In this document: in pieces, positions 27,781 through 40,770 of the stretch
How positions within the stretch are numbered: position 1 is the stretch's first letter
How the letters are laid out: every line of letters begins with the position of its first letter
Assembly (NCBI GenBank): GCA_034509925.1
Contig: CM067533.1
Span: 2,928,535-2,992,534, forward strand
Length of the DNA: 64,000 nt
From: Hirudinaria manillensis
Taxonomy: Eukaryota; Annelida; Clitellata; Hirudinida; Hirudinidae
Direction: 5' to 3'
Position numbers and translations under genes: made by a program
The notes under the pieces: model-generated
Databases searched by the model: none
What the model saw: the letters and a program-made list of their open reading frames with translations, nothing else
What the model was told of the DNA's origin: nothing

Positions 27781-28238
27781 GTTGCGCCACAAGGGCCGAC
27801 AAACTCCCAGACGCCATCGTAATGGTGGAAACGTTCTCCCCGAGCCGAAACTCGATTCCTTTACTTGCCAGAGTCGTTCTAGCGCGCCGATCTCAGGCCG
27901 TTCGGGACAAGTTTGGGAACGTTTAGAGAGGAGAAGCATGACAAAGTCAATGCTTGACTTTCTTTCCATCGTGCATCGTCCGGAGAGCGATCTAGCGGTT
28001 ATCTATTGCGTCCGTCAAGGAAGAGAAGGTGGTCGGCTCGAGACTGGTGCGCGGTCCTCGTTAGTATAGTGGTAAGTATCCCCGCCTGTCACGCGGGAGA
28101 CCGGGGTTCAATTCCCCGACGGGGAGTCGGCTGTTTTCGAGACTTTTTGCTTCGAACGGGTGCAGCTGGTGCGTTGGATACGGATTTTGACGATCCGAAG
28201 CCGACAAAAAGAGACCGTTCGCGCCCCTGGGTGGATTC

Positions 28239-28279
<41 letters not shown>

Positions 28280-28737
28280 GTTGCGCCACAAGGGCCGACA
28301 AACTCCCAGACGCCATCGTAATGGTGGAAACGTTCTCCCCGAGCCGAAACTCGATTCCTTTACTTGCCAGAGTCGTTCTAGCGCGCCGATCTCAGGCCGT
28401 TCGGGACAAGTTTGGGAACGTTTAGAGAGGAGAAGCATGACAAAGTCAATGCTTGACTTTCTTTCCATCGTGCATCGTCCGGAGAGCGATCTAGCGGTTA
28501 TCTATTGCGTCCGTCAAGGAAGAGAAGGTGGTCGGCTCGAGACTGGTGCGCGGTCCTCGTTAGTATAGTGGTAAGTATCCCCGCCTGTCACGCGGGAGAC
28601 CGGGGTTCAATTCCCCGACGGGGAGTCGGCTGTTTTCGAGACTTTTTGCTTCGAACGGGTGCAGCTGGTGCGTTGGATACGGATTTTGACGATCCGAAGC
28701 CGACAAAAAGAGACCGTTCGCGCCCCTGGGTGGATTC

Positions 28738-28778
<41 letters not shown>

Positions 28779-29236
28779 GTTGCGCCACAAGGGCCGACAA
28801 ACTCCCAGACGCCATCGTAATGGTGGAAACGTTCTCCCCGAGCCGAAACTCGATTCCTTTACTTGCCAGAGTCGTTCTAGCGCGCCGATCTCAGGCCGTT
28901 CGGGACAAGTTTGGGAACGTTTAGAGAGGAGAAGCATGACAAAGTCAATGCTTGACTTTCTTTCCATCGTGCATCGTCCGGAGAGCGATCTAGCGGTTAT
29001 CTATTGCGTCCGTCAAGGAAGAGAAGGTGGTCGGCTCGAGACTGGTGCGCGGTCCTCGTTAGTATAGTGGTAAGTATCCCCGCCTGTCACGCGGGAGACC
29101 GGGGTTCAATTCCCCGACGGGGAGTCGGCTGTTTTCGAGACTTTTTGCTTCGAACGGGTGCAGCTGGTGCGTTGGATACGGATTTTGACGATCCGAAGCC
29201 GACAAAAAGAGACCGTTCGCGCCCCTGGGTGGATTC

Positions 29237-29277
<41 letters not shown>

Positions 29278-29735
29278 GTTGCGCCACAAGGGCCGACAAA
29301 CTCCCAGACGCCATCGTAATGGTGGAAACGTTCTCCCCGAGCCGAAACTCGATTCCTTTACTTGCCAGAGTCGTTCTAGCGCGCCGATCTCAGGCCGTTC
29401 GGGACAAGTTTGGGAACGTTTAGAGAGGAGAAGCATGACAAAGTCAATGCTTGACTTTCTTTCCATCGTGCATCGTCCGGAGAGCGATCTAGCGGTTATC
29501 TATTGCGTCCGTCAAGGAAGAGAAGGTGGTCGGCTCGAGACTGGTGCGCGGTCCTCGTTAGTATAGTGGTAAGTATCCCCGCCTGTCACGCGGGAGACCG
29601 GGGTTCAATTCCCCGACGGGGAGTCGGCTGTTTTCGAGACTTTTTGCTTCGAACGGGTGCAGCTGGTGCGTTGGATACGGATTTTGACGATCCGAAGCCG
29701 ACAAAAAGAGACCGTTCGCGCCCCTGGGTGGATTC

Positions 29736-29776
<41 letters not shown>

Positions 29777-30234
29777 GTTGCGCCACAAGGGCCGACAAAC
29801 TCCCAGACGCCATCGTAATGGTGGAAACGTTCTCCCCGAGCCGAAACTCGATTCCTTTACTTGCCAGAGTCGTTCTAGCGCGCCGATCTCAGGCCGTTCG
29901 GGACAAGTTTGGGAACGTTTAGAGAGGAGAAGCATGACAAAGTCAATGCTTGACTTTCTTTCCATCGTGCATCGTCCGGAGAGCGATCTAGCGGTTATCT
30001 ATTGCGTCCGTCAAGGAAGAGAAGGTGGTCGGCTCGAGACTGGTGCGCGGTCCTCGTTAGTATAGTGGTAAGTATCCCCGCCTGTCACGCGGGAGACCGG
30101 GGTTCAATTCCCCGACGGGGAGTCGGCTGTTTTCGAGACTTTTTGCTTCGAACGGGTGCAGCTGGTGCGTTGGATACGGATTTTGACGATCCGAAGCCGA
30201 CAAAAAGAGACCGTTCGCGCCCCTGGGTGGATTC

Positions 30235-30275
<41 letters not shown>

Positions 30276-30733
30276 GTTGCGCCACAAGGGCCGACAAACT
30301 CCCAGACGCCATCGTAATGGTGGAAACGTTCTCCCCGAGCCGAAACTCGATTCCTTTACTTGCCAGAGTCGTTCTAGCGCGCCGATCTCAGGCCGTTCGG
30401 GACAAGTTTGGGAACGTTTAGAGAGGAGAAGCATGACAAAGTCAATGCTTGACTTTCTTTCCATCGTGCATCGTCCGGAGAGCGATCTAGCGGTTATCTA
30501 TTGCGTCCGTCAAGGAAGAGAAGGTGGTCGGCTCGAGACTGGTGCGCGGTCCTCGTTAGTATAGTGGTAAGTATCCCCGCCTGTCACGCGGGAGACCGGG
30601 GTTCAATTCCCCGACGGGGAGTCGGCTGTTTTCGAGACTTTTTGCTTCGAACGGGTGCAGCTGGTGCGTTGGATACGGATTTTGACGATCCGAAGCCGAC
30701 AAAAAGAGACCGTTCGCGCCCCTGGGTGGATTC

Positions 30734-30774
<41 letters not shown>

Positions 30775-31232
30775 GTTGCGCCACAAGGGCCGACAAACTC
30801 CCAGACGCCATCGTAATGGTGGAAACGTTCTCCCCGAGCCGAAACTCGATTCCTTTACTTGCCAGAGTCGTTCTAGCGCGCCGATCTCAGGCCGTTCGGG
30901 ACAAGTTTGGGAACGTTTAGAGAGGAGAAGCATGACAAAGTCAATGCTTGACTTTCTTTCCATCGTGCATCGTCCGGAGAGCGATCTAGCGGTTATCTAT
31001 TGCGTCCGTCAAGGAAGAGAAGGTGGTCGGCTCGAGACTGGTGCGCGGTCCTCGTTAGTATAGTGGTAAGTATCCCCGCCTGTCACGCGGGAGACCGGGG
31101 TTCAATTCCCCGACGGGGAGTCGGCTGTTTTCGAGACTTTTTGCTTCGAACGGGTGCAGCTGGTGCGTTGGATACGGATTTTGACGATCCGAAGCCGACA
31201 AAAAGAGACCGTTCGCGCCCCTGGGTGGATTC

Positions 31233-31273
<41 letters not shown>

Positions 31274-31731
31274 GTTGCGCCACAAGGGCCGACAAACTCC
31301 CAGACGCCATCGTAATGGTGGAAACGTTCTCCCCGAGCCGAAACTCGATTCCTTTACTTGCCAGAGTCGTTCTAGCGCGCCGATCTCAGGCCGTTCGGGA
31401 CAAGTTTGGGAACGTTTAGAGAGGAGAAGCATGACAAAGTCAATGCTTGACTTTCTTTCCATCGTGCATCGTCCGGAGAGCGATCTAGCGGTTATCTATT
31501 GCGTCCGTCAAGGAAGAGAAGGTGGTCGGCTCGAGACTGGTGCGCGGTCCTCGTTAGTATAGTGGTAAGTATCCCCGCCTGTCACGCGGGAGACCGGGGT
31601 TCAATTCCCCGACGGGGAGTCGGCTGTTTTCGAGACTTTTTGCTTCGAACGGGTGCAGCTGGTGCGTTGGATACGGATTTTGACGATCCGAAGCCGACAA
31701 AAAGAGACCGTTCGCGCCCCTGGGTGGATTC

Positions 31732-31772
<41 letters not shown>

Positions 31773-32230
31773 GTTGCGCCACAAGGGCCGACAAACTCCC
31801 AGACGCCATCGTAATGGTGGAAACGTTCTCCCCGAGCCGAAACTCGATTCCTTTACTTGCCAGAGTCGTTCTAGCGCGCCGATCTCAGGCCGTTCGGGAC
31901 AAGTTTGGGAACGTTTAGAGAGGAGAAGCATGACAAAGTCAATGCTTGACTTTCTTTCCATCGTGCATCGTCCGGAGAGCGATCTAGCGGTTATCTATTG
32001 CGTCCGTCAAGGAAGAGAAGGTGGTCGGCTCGAGACTGGTGCGCGGTCCTCGTTAGTATAGTGGTAAGTATCCCCGCCTGTCACGCGGGAGACCGGGGTT
32101 CAATTCCCCGACGGGGAGTCGGCTGTTTTCGAGACTTTTTGCTTCGAACGGGTGCAGCTGGTGCGTTGGATACGGATTTTGACGATCCGAAGCCGACAAA
32201 AAGAGACCGTTCGCGCCCCTGGGTGGATTC

Positions 32231-32271
<41 letters not shown>

Positions 32272-32729
32272 GTTGCGCCACAAGGGCCGACAAACTCCCA
32301 GACGCCATCGTAATGGTGGAAACGTTCTCCCCGAGCCGAAACTCGATTCCTTTACTTGCCAGAGTCGTTCTAGCGCGCCGATCTCAGGCCGTTCGGGACA
32401 AGTTTGGGAACGTTTAGAGAGGAGAAGCATGACAAAGTCAATGCTTGACTTTCTTTCCATCGTGCATCGTCCGGAGAGCGATCTAGCGGTTATCTATTGC
32501 GTCCGTCAAGGAAGAGAAGGTGGTCGGCTCGAGACTGGTGCGCGGTCCTCGTTAGTATAGTGGTAAGTATCCCCGCCTGTCACGCGGGAGACCGGGGTTC
32601 AATTCCCCGACGGGGAGTCGGCTGTTTTCGAGACTTTTTGCTTCGAACGGGTGCAGCTGGTGCGTTGGATACGGATTTTGACGATCCGAAGCCGACAAAA
32701 AGAGACCGTTCGCGCCCCTGGGTGGATTC

Positions 32730-32770
<41 letters not shown>

Positions 32771-33228
32771 GTTGCGCCACAAGGGCCGACAAACTCCCAG
32801 ACGCCATCGTAATGGTGGAAACGTTCTCCCCGAGCCGAAACTCGATTCCTTTACTTGCCAGAGTCGTTCTAGCGCGCCGATCTCAGGCCGTTCGGGACAA
32901 GTTTGGGAACGTTTAGAGAGGAGAAGCATGACAAAGTCAATGCTTGACTTTCTTTCCATCGTGCATCGTCCGGAGAGCGATCTAGCGGTTATCTATTGCG
33001 TCCGTCAAGGAAGAGAAGGTGGTCGGCTCGAGACTGGTGCGCGGTCCTCGTTAGTATAGTGGTAAGTATCCCCGCCTGTCACGCGGGAGACCGGGGTTCA
33101 ATTCCCCGACGGGGAGTCGGCTGTTTTCGAGACTTTTTGCTTCGAACGGGTGCAGCTGGTGCGTTGGATACGGATTTTGACGATCCGAAGCCGACAAAAA
33201 GAGACCGTTCGCGCCCCTGGGTGGATTC

Positions 33229-33269
<41 letters not shown>

Positions 33270-33727
33270 GTTGCGCCACAAGGGCCGACAAACTCCCAGA
33301 CGCCATCGTAATGGTGGAAACGTTCTCCCCGAGCCGAAACTCGATTCCTTTACTTGCCAGAGTCGTTCTAGCGCGCCGATCTCAGGCCGTTCGGGACAAG
33401 TTTGGGAACGTTTAGAGAGGAGAAGCATGACAAAGTCAATGCTTGACTTTCTTTCCATCGTGCATCGTCCGGAGAGCGATCTAGCGGTTATCTATTGCGT
33501 CCGTCAAGGAAGAGAAGGTGGTCGGCTCGAGACTGGTGCGCGGTCCTCGTTAGTATAGTGGTAAGTATCCCCGCCTGTCACGCGGGAGACCGGGGTTCAA
33601 TTCCCCGACGGGGAGTCGGCTGTTTTCGAGACTTTTTGCTTCGAACGGGTGCAGCTGGTGCGTTGGATACGGATTTTGACGATCCGAAGCCGACAAAAAG
33701 AGACCGTTCGCGCCCCTGGGTGGATTC

Positions 33728-33768
<41 letters not shown>

Positions 33769-34226
33769 GTTGCGCCACAAGGGCCGACAAACTCCCAGAC
33801 GCCATCGTAATGGTGGAAACGTTCTCCCCGAGCCGAAACTCGATTCCTTTACTTGCCAGAGTCGTTCTAGCGCGCCGATCTCAGGCCGTTCGGGACAAGT
33901 TTGGGAACGTTTAGAGAGGAGAAGCATGACAAAGTCAATGCTTGACTTTCTTTCCATCGTGCATCGTCCGGAGAGCGATCTAGCGGTTATCTATTGCGTC
34001 CGTCAAGGAAGAGAAGGTGGTCGGCTCGAGACTGGTGCGCGGTCCTCGTTAGTATAGTGGTAAGTATCCCCGCCTGTCACGCGGGAGACCGGGGTTCAAT
34101 TCCCCGACGGGGAGTCGGCTGTTTTCGAGACTTTTTGCTTCGAACGGGTGCAGCTGGTGCGTTGGATACGGATTTTGACGATCCGAAGCCGACAAAAAGA
34201 GACCGTTCGCGCCCCTGGGTGGATTC

Positions 34227-34267
<41 letters not shown>

Positions 34268-34725
34268 GTTGCGCCACAAGGGCCGACAAACTCCCAGACG
34301 CCATCGTAATGGTGGAAACGTTCTCCCCGAGCCGAAACTCGATTCCTTTACTTGCCAGAGTCGTTCTAGCGCGCCGATCTCAGGCCGTTCGGGACAAGTT
34401 TGGGAACGTTTAGAGAGGAGAAGCATGACAAAGTCAATGCTTGACTTTCTTTCCATCGTGCATCGTCCGGAGAGCGATCTAGCGGTTATCTATTGCGTCC
34501 GTCAAGGAAGAGAAGGTGGTCGGCTCGAGACTGGTGCGCGGTCCTCGTTAGTATAGTGGTAAGTATCCCCGCCTGTCACGCGGGAGACCGGGGTTCAATT
34601 CCCCGACGGGGAGTCGGCTGTTTTCGAGACTTTTTGCTTCGAACGGGTGCAGCTGGTGCGTTGGATACGGATTTTGACGATCCGAAGCCGACAAAAAGAG
34701 ACCGTTCGCGCCCCTGGGTGGATTC

Positions 34726-34766
<41 letters not shown>

Positions 34767-35224
34767 GTTGCGCCACAAGGGCCGACAAACTCCCAGACGC
34801 CATCGTAATGGTGGAAACGTTCTCCCCGAGCCGAAACTCGATTCCTTTACTTGCCAGAGTCGTTCTAGCGCGCCGATCTCAGGCCGTTCGGGACAAGTTT
34901 GGGAACGTTTAGAGAGGAGAAGCATGACAAAGTCAATGCTTGACTTTCTTTCCATCGTGCATCGTCCGGAGAGCGATCTAGCGGTTATCTATTGCGTCCG
35001 TCAAGGAAGAGAAGGTGGTCGGCTCGAGACTGGTGCGCGGTCCTCGTTAGTATAGTGGTAAGTATCCCCGCCTGTCACGCGGGAGACCGGGGTTCAATTC
35101 CCCGACGGGGAGTCGGCTGTTTTCGAGACTTTTTGCTTCGAACGGGTGCAGCTGGTGCGTTGGATACGGATTTTGACGATCCGAAGCCGACAAAAAGAGA
35201 CCGTTCGCGCCCCTGGGTGGATTC

Positions 35225-35265
<41 letters not shown>

Positions 35266-35723
35266 GTTGCGCCACAAGGGCCGACAAACTCCCAGACGCC
35301 ATCGTAATGGTGGAAACGTTCTCCCCGAGCCGAAACTCGATTCCTTTACTTGCCAGAGTCGTTCTAGCGCGCCGATCTCAGGCCGTTCGGGACAAGTTTG
35401 GGAACGTTTAGAGAGGAGAAGCATGACAAAGTCAATGCTTGACTTTCTTTCCATCGTGCATCGTCCGGAGAGCGATCTAGCGGTTATCTATTGCGTCCGT
35501 CAAGGAAGAGAAGGTGGTCGGCTCGAGACTGGTGCGCGGTCCTCGTTAGTATAGTGGTAAGTATCCCCGCCTGTCACGCGGGAGACCGGGGTTCAATTCC
35601 CCGACGGGGAGTCGGCTGTTTTCGAGACTTTTTGCTTCGAACGGGTGCAGCTGGTGCGTTGGATACGGATTTTGACGATCCGAAGCCGACAAAAAGAGAC
35701 CGTTCGCGCCCCTGGGTGGATTC

Positions 35724-35764
<41 letters not shown>

Positions 35765-36222
35765 GTTGCGCCACAAGGGCCGACAAACTCCCAGACGCCA
35801 TCGTAATGGTGGAAACGTTCTCCCCGAGCCGAAACTCGATTCCTTTACTTGCCAGAGTCGTTCTAGCGCGCCGATCTCAGGCCGTTCGGGACAAGTTTGG
35901 GAACGTTTAGAGAGGAGAAGCATGACAAAGTCAATGCTTGACTTTCTTTCCATCGTGCATCGTCCGGAGAGCGATCTAGCGGTTATCTATTGCGTCCGTC
36001 AAGGAAGAGAAGGTGGTCGGCTCGAGACTGGTGCGCGGTCCTCGTTAGTATAGTGGTAAGTATCCCCGCCTGTCACGCGGGAGACCGGGGTTCAATTCCC
36101 CGACGGGGAGTCGGCTGTTTTCGAGACTTTTTGCTTCGAACGGGTGCAGCTGGTGCGTTGGATACGGATTTTGACGATCCGAAGCCGACAAAAAGAGACC
36201 GTTCGCGCCCCTGGGTGGATTC

Positions 36223-36263
<41 letters not shown>

Positions 36264-36721
36264 GTTGCGCCACAAGGGCCGACAAACTCCCAGACGCCAT
36301 CGTAATGGTGGAAACGTTCTCCCCGAGCCGAAACTCGATTCCTTTACTTGCCAGAGTCGTTCTAGCGCGCCGATCTCAGGCCGTTCGGGACAAGTTTGGG
36401 AACGTTTAGAGAGGAGAAGCATGACAAAGTCAATGCTTGACTTTCTTTCCATCGTGCATCGTCCGGAGAGCGATCTAGCGGTTATCTATTGCGTCCGTCA
36501 AGGAAGAGAAGGTGGTCGGCTCGAGACTGGTGCGCGGTCCTCGTTAGTATAGTGGTAAGTATCCCCGCCTGTCACGCGGGAGACCGGGGTTCAATTCCCC
36601 GACGGGGAGTCGGCTGTTTTCGAGACTTTTTGCTTCGAACGGGTGCAGCTGGTGCGTTGGATACGGATTTTGACGATCCGAAGCCGACAAAAAGAGACCG
36701 TTCGCGCCCCTGGGTGGATTC

Positions 36722-36762
<41 letters not shown>

Positions 36763-37220
36763 GTTGCGCCACAAGGGCCGACAAACTCCCAGACGCCATC
36801 GTAATGGTGGAAACGTTCTCCCCGAGCCGAAACTCGATTCCTTTACTTGCCAGAGTCGTTCTAGCGCGCCGATCTCAGGCCGTTCGGGACAAGTTTGGGA
36901 ACGTTTAGAGAGGAGAAGCATGACAAAGTCAATGCTTGACTTTCTTTCCATCGTGCATCGTCCGGAGAGCGATCTAGCGGTTATCTATTGCGTCCGTCAA
37001 GGAAGAGAAGGTGGTCGGCTCGAGACTGGTGCGCGGTCCTCGTTAGTATAGTGGTAAGTATCCCCGCCTGTCACGCGGGAGACCGGGGTTCAATTCCCCG
37101 ACGGGGAGTCGGCTGTTTTCGAGACTTTTTGCTTCGAACGGGTGCAGCTGGTGCGTTGGATACGGATTTTGACGATCCGAAGCCGACAAAAAGAGACCGT
37201 TCGCGCCCCTGGGTGGATTC

Positions 37221-37261
<41 letters not shown>

Positions 37262-37719
37262 GTTGCGCCACAAGGGCCGACAAACTCCCAGACGCCATCG
37301 TAATGGTGGAAACGTTCTCCCCGAGCCGAAACTCGATTCCTTTACTTGCCAGAGTCGTTCTAGCGCGCCGATCTCAGGCCGTTCGGGACAAGTTTGGGAA
37401 CGTTTAGAGAGGAGAAGCATGACAAAGTCAATGCTTGACTTTCTTTCCATCGTGCATCGTCCGGAGAGCGATCTAGCGGTTATCTATTGCGTCCGTCAAG
37501 GAAGAGAAGGTGGTCGGCTCGAGACTGGTGCGCGGTCCTCGTTAGTATAGTGGTAAGTATCCCCGCCTGTCACGCGGGAGACCGGGGTTCAATTCCCCGA
37601 CGGGGAGTCGGCTGTTTTCGAGACTTTTTGCTTCGAACGGGTGCAGCTGGTGCGTTGGATACGGATTTTGACGATCCGAAGCCGACAAAAAGAGACCGTT
37701 CGCGCCCCTGGGTGGATTC

Positions 37720-37760
<41 letters not shown>

Positions 37761-38218
37761 GTTGCGCCACAAGGGCCGACAAACTCCCAGACGCCATCGT
37801 AATGGTGGAAACGTTCTCCCCGAGCCGAAACTCGATTCCTTTACTTGCCAGAGTCGTTCTAGCGCGCCGATCTCAGGCCGTTCGGGACAAGTTTGGGAAC
37901 GTTTAGAGAGGAGAAGCATGACAAAGTCAATGCTTGACTTTCTTTCCATCGTGCATCGTCCGGAGAGCGATCTAGCGGTTATCTATTGCGTCCGTCAAGG
38001 AAGAGAAGGTGGTCGGCTCGAGACTGGTGCGCGGTCCTCGTTAGTATAGTGGTAAGTATCCCCGCCTGTCACGCGGGAGACCGGGGTTCAATTCCCCGAC
38101 GGGGAGTCGGCTGTTTTCGAGACTTTTTGCTTCGAACGGGTGCAGCTGGTGCGTTGGATACGGATTTTGACGATCCGAAGCCGACAAAAAGAGACCGTTC
38201 GCGCCCCTGGGTGGATTC

Positions 38219-38259
<41 letters not shown>

Positions 38260-38717
38260 GTTGCGCCACAAGGGCCGACAAACTCCCAGACGCCATCGTA
38301 ATGGTGGAAACGTTCTCCCCGAGCCGAAACTCGATTCCTTTACTTGCCAGAGTCGTTCTAGCGCGCCGATCTCAGGCCGTTCGGGACAAGTTTGGGAACG
38401 TTTAGAGAGGAGAAGCATGACAAAGTCAATGCTTGACTTTCTTTCCATCGTGCATCGTCCGGAGAGCGATCTAGCGGTTATCTATTGCGTCCGTCAAGGA
38501 AGAGAAGGTGGTCGGCTCGAGACTGGTGCGCGGTCCTCGTTAGTATAGTGGTAAGTATCCCCGCCTGTCACGCGGGAGACCGGGGTTCAATTCCCCGACG
38601 GGGAGTCGGCTGTTTTCGAGACTTTTTGCTTCGAACGGGTGCAGCTGGTGCGTTGGATACGGATTTTGACGATCCGAAGCCGACAAAAAGAGACCGTTCG
38701 CGCCCCTGGGTGGATTC

Positions 38718-38758
<41 letters not shown>

Positions 38759-39216
38759 GTTGCGCCACAAGGGCCGACAAACTCCCAGACGCCATCGTAA
38801 TGGTGGAAACGTTCTCCCCGAGCCGAAACTCGATTCCTTTACTTGCCAGAGTCGTTCTAGCGCGCCGATCTCAGGCCGTTCGGGACAAGTTTGGGAACGT
38901 TTAGAGAGGAGAAGCATGACAAAGTCAATGCTTGACTTTCTTTCCATCGTGCATCGTCCGGAGAGCGATCTAGCGGTTATCTATTGCGTCCGTCAAGGAA
39001 GAGAAGGTGGTCGGCTCGAGACTGGTGCGCGGTCCTCGTTAGTATAGTGGTAAGTATCCCCGCCTGTCACGCGGGAGACCGGGGTTCAATTCCCCGACGG
39101 GGAGTCGGCTGTTTTCGAGACTTTTTGCTTCGAACGGGTGCAGCTGGTGCGTTGGATACGGATTTTGACGATCCGAAGCCGACAAAAAGAGACCGTTCGC
39201 GCCCCTGGGTGGATTC

Positions 39217-39257
<41 letters not shown>

Positions 39258-39715
39258 GTTGCGCCACAAGGGCCGACAAACTCCCAGACGCCATCGTAAT
39301 GGTGGAAACGTTCTCCCCGAGCCGAAACTCGATTCCTTTACTTGCCAGAGTCGTTCTAGCGCGCCGATCTCAGGCCGTTCGGGACAAGTTTGGGAACGTT
39401 TAGAGAGGAGAAGCATGACAAAGTCAATGCTTGACTTTCTTTCCATCGTGCATCGTCCGGAGAGCGATCTAGCGGTTATCTATTGCGTCCGTCAAGGAAG
39501 AGAAGGTGGTCGGCTCGAGACTGGTGCGCGGTCCTCGTTAGTATAGTGGTAAGTATCCCCGCCTGTCACGCGGGAGACCGGGGTTCAATTCCCCGACGGG
39601 GAGTCGGCTGTTTTCGAGACTTTTTGCTTCGAACGGGTGCAGCTGGTGCGTTGGATACGGATTTTGACGATCCGAAGCCGACAAAAAGAGTCCGTTCGCG
39701 CCCCTGGGTGGATTC

Positions 39716-39756
<41 letters not shown>

Positions 39757-40214
39757 GTTGCGCCACAAGGGCCGACAAACTCCCAGACGCCATCGTAATG
39801 GTGGAAACGTTCTCCCCGAGCCGAAACTCGATTCCTTTACTTGCCAGAGTCGTTCTAGCGCGCCGATCTCAGGCCGTTCGGGACAAGTTTGGGAACGTTT
39901 AGAGAGGAGAAGCATGACAAAGTCAATGCTTGACTTTCTTTCCATCGTGCATCGTCCGGAGAGCGATCTAGCGGTTATCTATTGCGTCCGTCAAGGAAGA
40001 GAAGGTGGTCGGCTCGAGACTGGTGCGCGGTCCTCGTTAGTATAGTGGTAAGTATCCCCGCCTGTCACGCGGGAGACCGGGGTTCAATTCCCCGACGGGG
40101 AGTCGGCTGTTTTCGAGACTTTTTGCTTCGAACGGGTGCAGCTGGTGCGTTGGATACGGATTTTGACGATCCGAAGCCGACAAAAAGAGACCGTTCGCGC
40201 CCCTGGGTGGATTC

Positions 40215-40255
<41 letters not shown>

Positions 40256-40529
40256 GTTGCGCCACAAGGGCCGACAAACTCCCAGACGCCATCGTAATGG
40301 TGGAAACGTTCTCCCCGAGCCGAAACTCGATTCCTTTACTTGCCAGAGTCGTTCTAGCGCGCCGATCTCAGGCCGTTCGGGACAAGTTTGGGAACGTTTA
40401 GAGAGGAGAAGCATGACAAAGTCAATGCTTGACTTTCTTTCCATCGTGCATCGTCCGGAGAGCGATCTAGCGGTTATCTATTGCGTCCGTCAAGGAAGAG
40501 AAGGTGGTCGGCTCGAGACTGGTGCGCGG

Positions 40530-40601
40530 TCCTCGTTAGTATAGTGGTAAGTATCCCCGCCTGTCACGCGGGAGACCGGGGTTCAATTCCCCGACGGGGA
40601 G
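40530..40601 (+). tRNA. tRNA-Asp(GTC), last array copy (78 of 78)
   Basis: Identical to the first copy, with the same divergent spacer upstream and the same T4/T5 terminators downstream. It marks the last complete Asp gene of the array. Confidence 0.97.
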
Positions 40602-40696
40602 TCGGCTGTTTTCGAGACTTTTTGCTTCGAACGGGTGCAGCTGGTGCGTTGGATACGGATTTTGACGATCCGAAGCCGACAAAAAGAGACCGTTCG

Positions 40697-40713
40697 CGCC
40701 CCTGGGTGGATTC

Positions 40714-40754
<41 letters not shown>

Positions 40755-40770
40755 GTTGCGCCACAAGGGC
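40697..40770 (-). tRNA. tRNA-Asn(GTT), last array copy (79 of 79), with foreign 5' flank
   Basis: The gene body and its 3' terminator match all other copies. The array homology stops exactly at its 5' end, so the 258-bp divergent spacer is replaced by AT-rich single-copy DNA. If upstream spacer elements help transcription, this copy may behave differently. Its internal A and B boxes remain intact. Confidence 0.95.

Larger units (their letters stand above)
1723..40770. repeat. Tandem array of 499-bp units, each with one tRNA-Asn(GTT) and one tRNA-Asp(GTC) gene
   Basis: About 78.25 head-to-tail copies of a 499-bp unit, visibly richer in GC than the flanking DNA. Each unit reads tRNA-Asn (74 bp, minus), 258-bp spacer, tRNA-Asp (72 bp, plus), 95-bp spacer. 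Spacing stays exactly 499 bp throughout, with no insertion or deletion. Asn genes lie at 1775+499k to 1848+499k for k=0..78. Asp genes lie at 2107+499k to 2178+499k for k=0..77. Comparing units and their translations in several frames shows only four substitutions: 6455 (T to G), 6458 (G to T), 7456 (G to T, the same site as 6458) and 39691 (A to T). None falls in a tRNA gene. Homology begins at about 1723, in the Asp-to-Asn spacer, with one mismatch near the edge. It stops at 40770, the first transcribed base of the last Asn gene. The assembled copy number may differ from the true number. Confidence 0.97.

Noticed and set aside
1834-40766. Recurring open frames of 84, 95 and 135 codons on both strands of every array unit
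   Set aside because: They run through the tRNA genes themselves and recur only because the unit recurs. They look like no protein, and the GC-rich unit is explained by tRNA genes and spacers.
1723-40770. CRISPR array or protein-coding satellite
   Set aside because: Units are 499 bp with identical 'spacers' and intact tRNA cloverleaves in an intron-bearing eukaryotic genome, so there is no spacer diversity to support CRISPR.
1723-40770. Array as a pure assembly artefact
   Set aside because: The two edges join different single-copy DNA and a few units carry private or shared variants, as expected of a real array. Copy number and interior uniformity remain uncertain.
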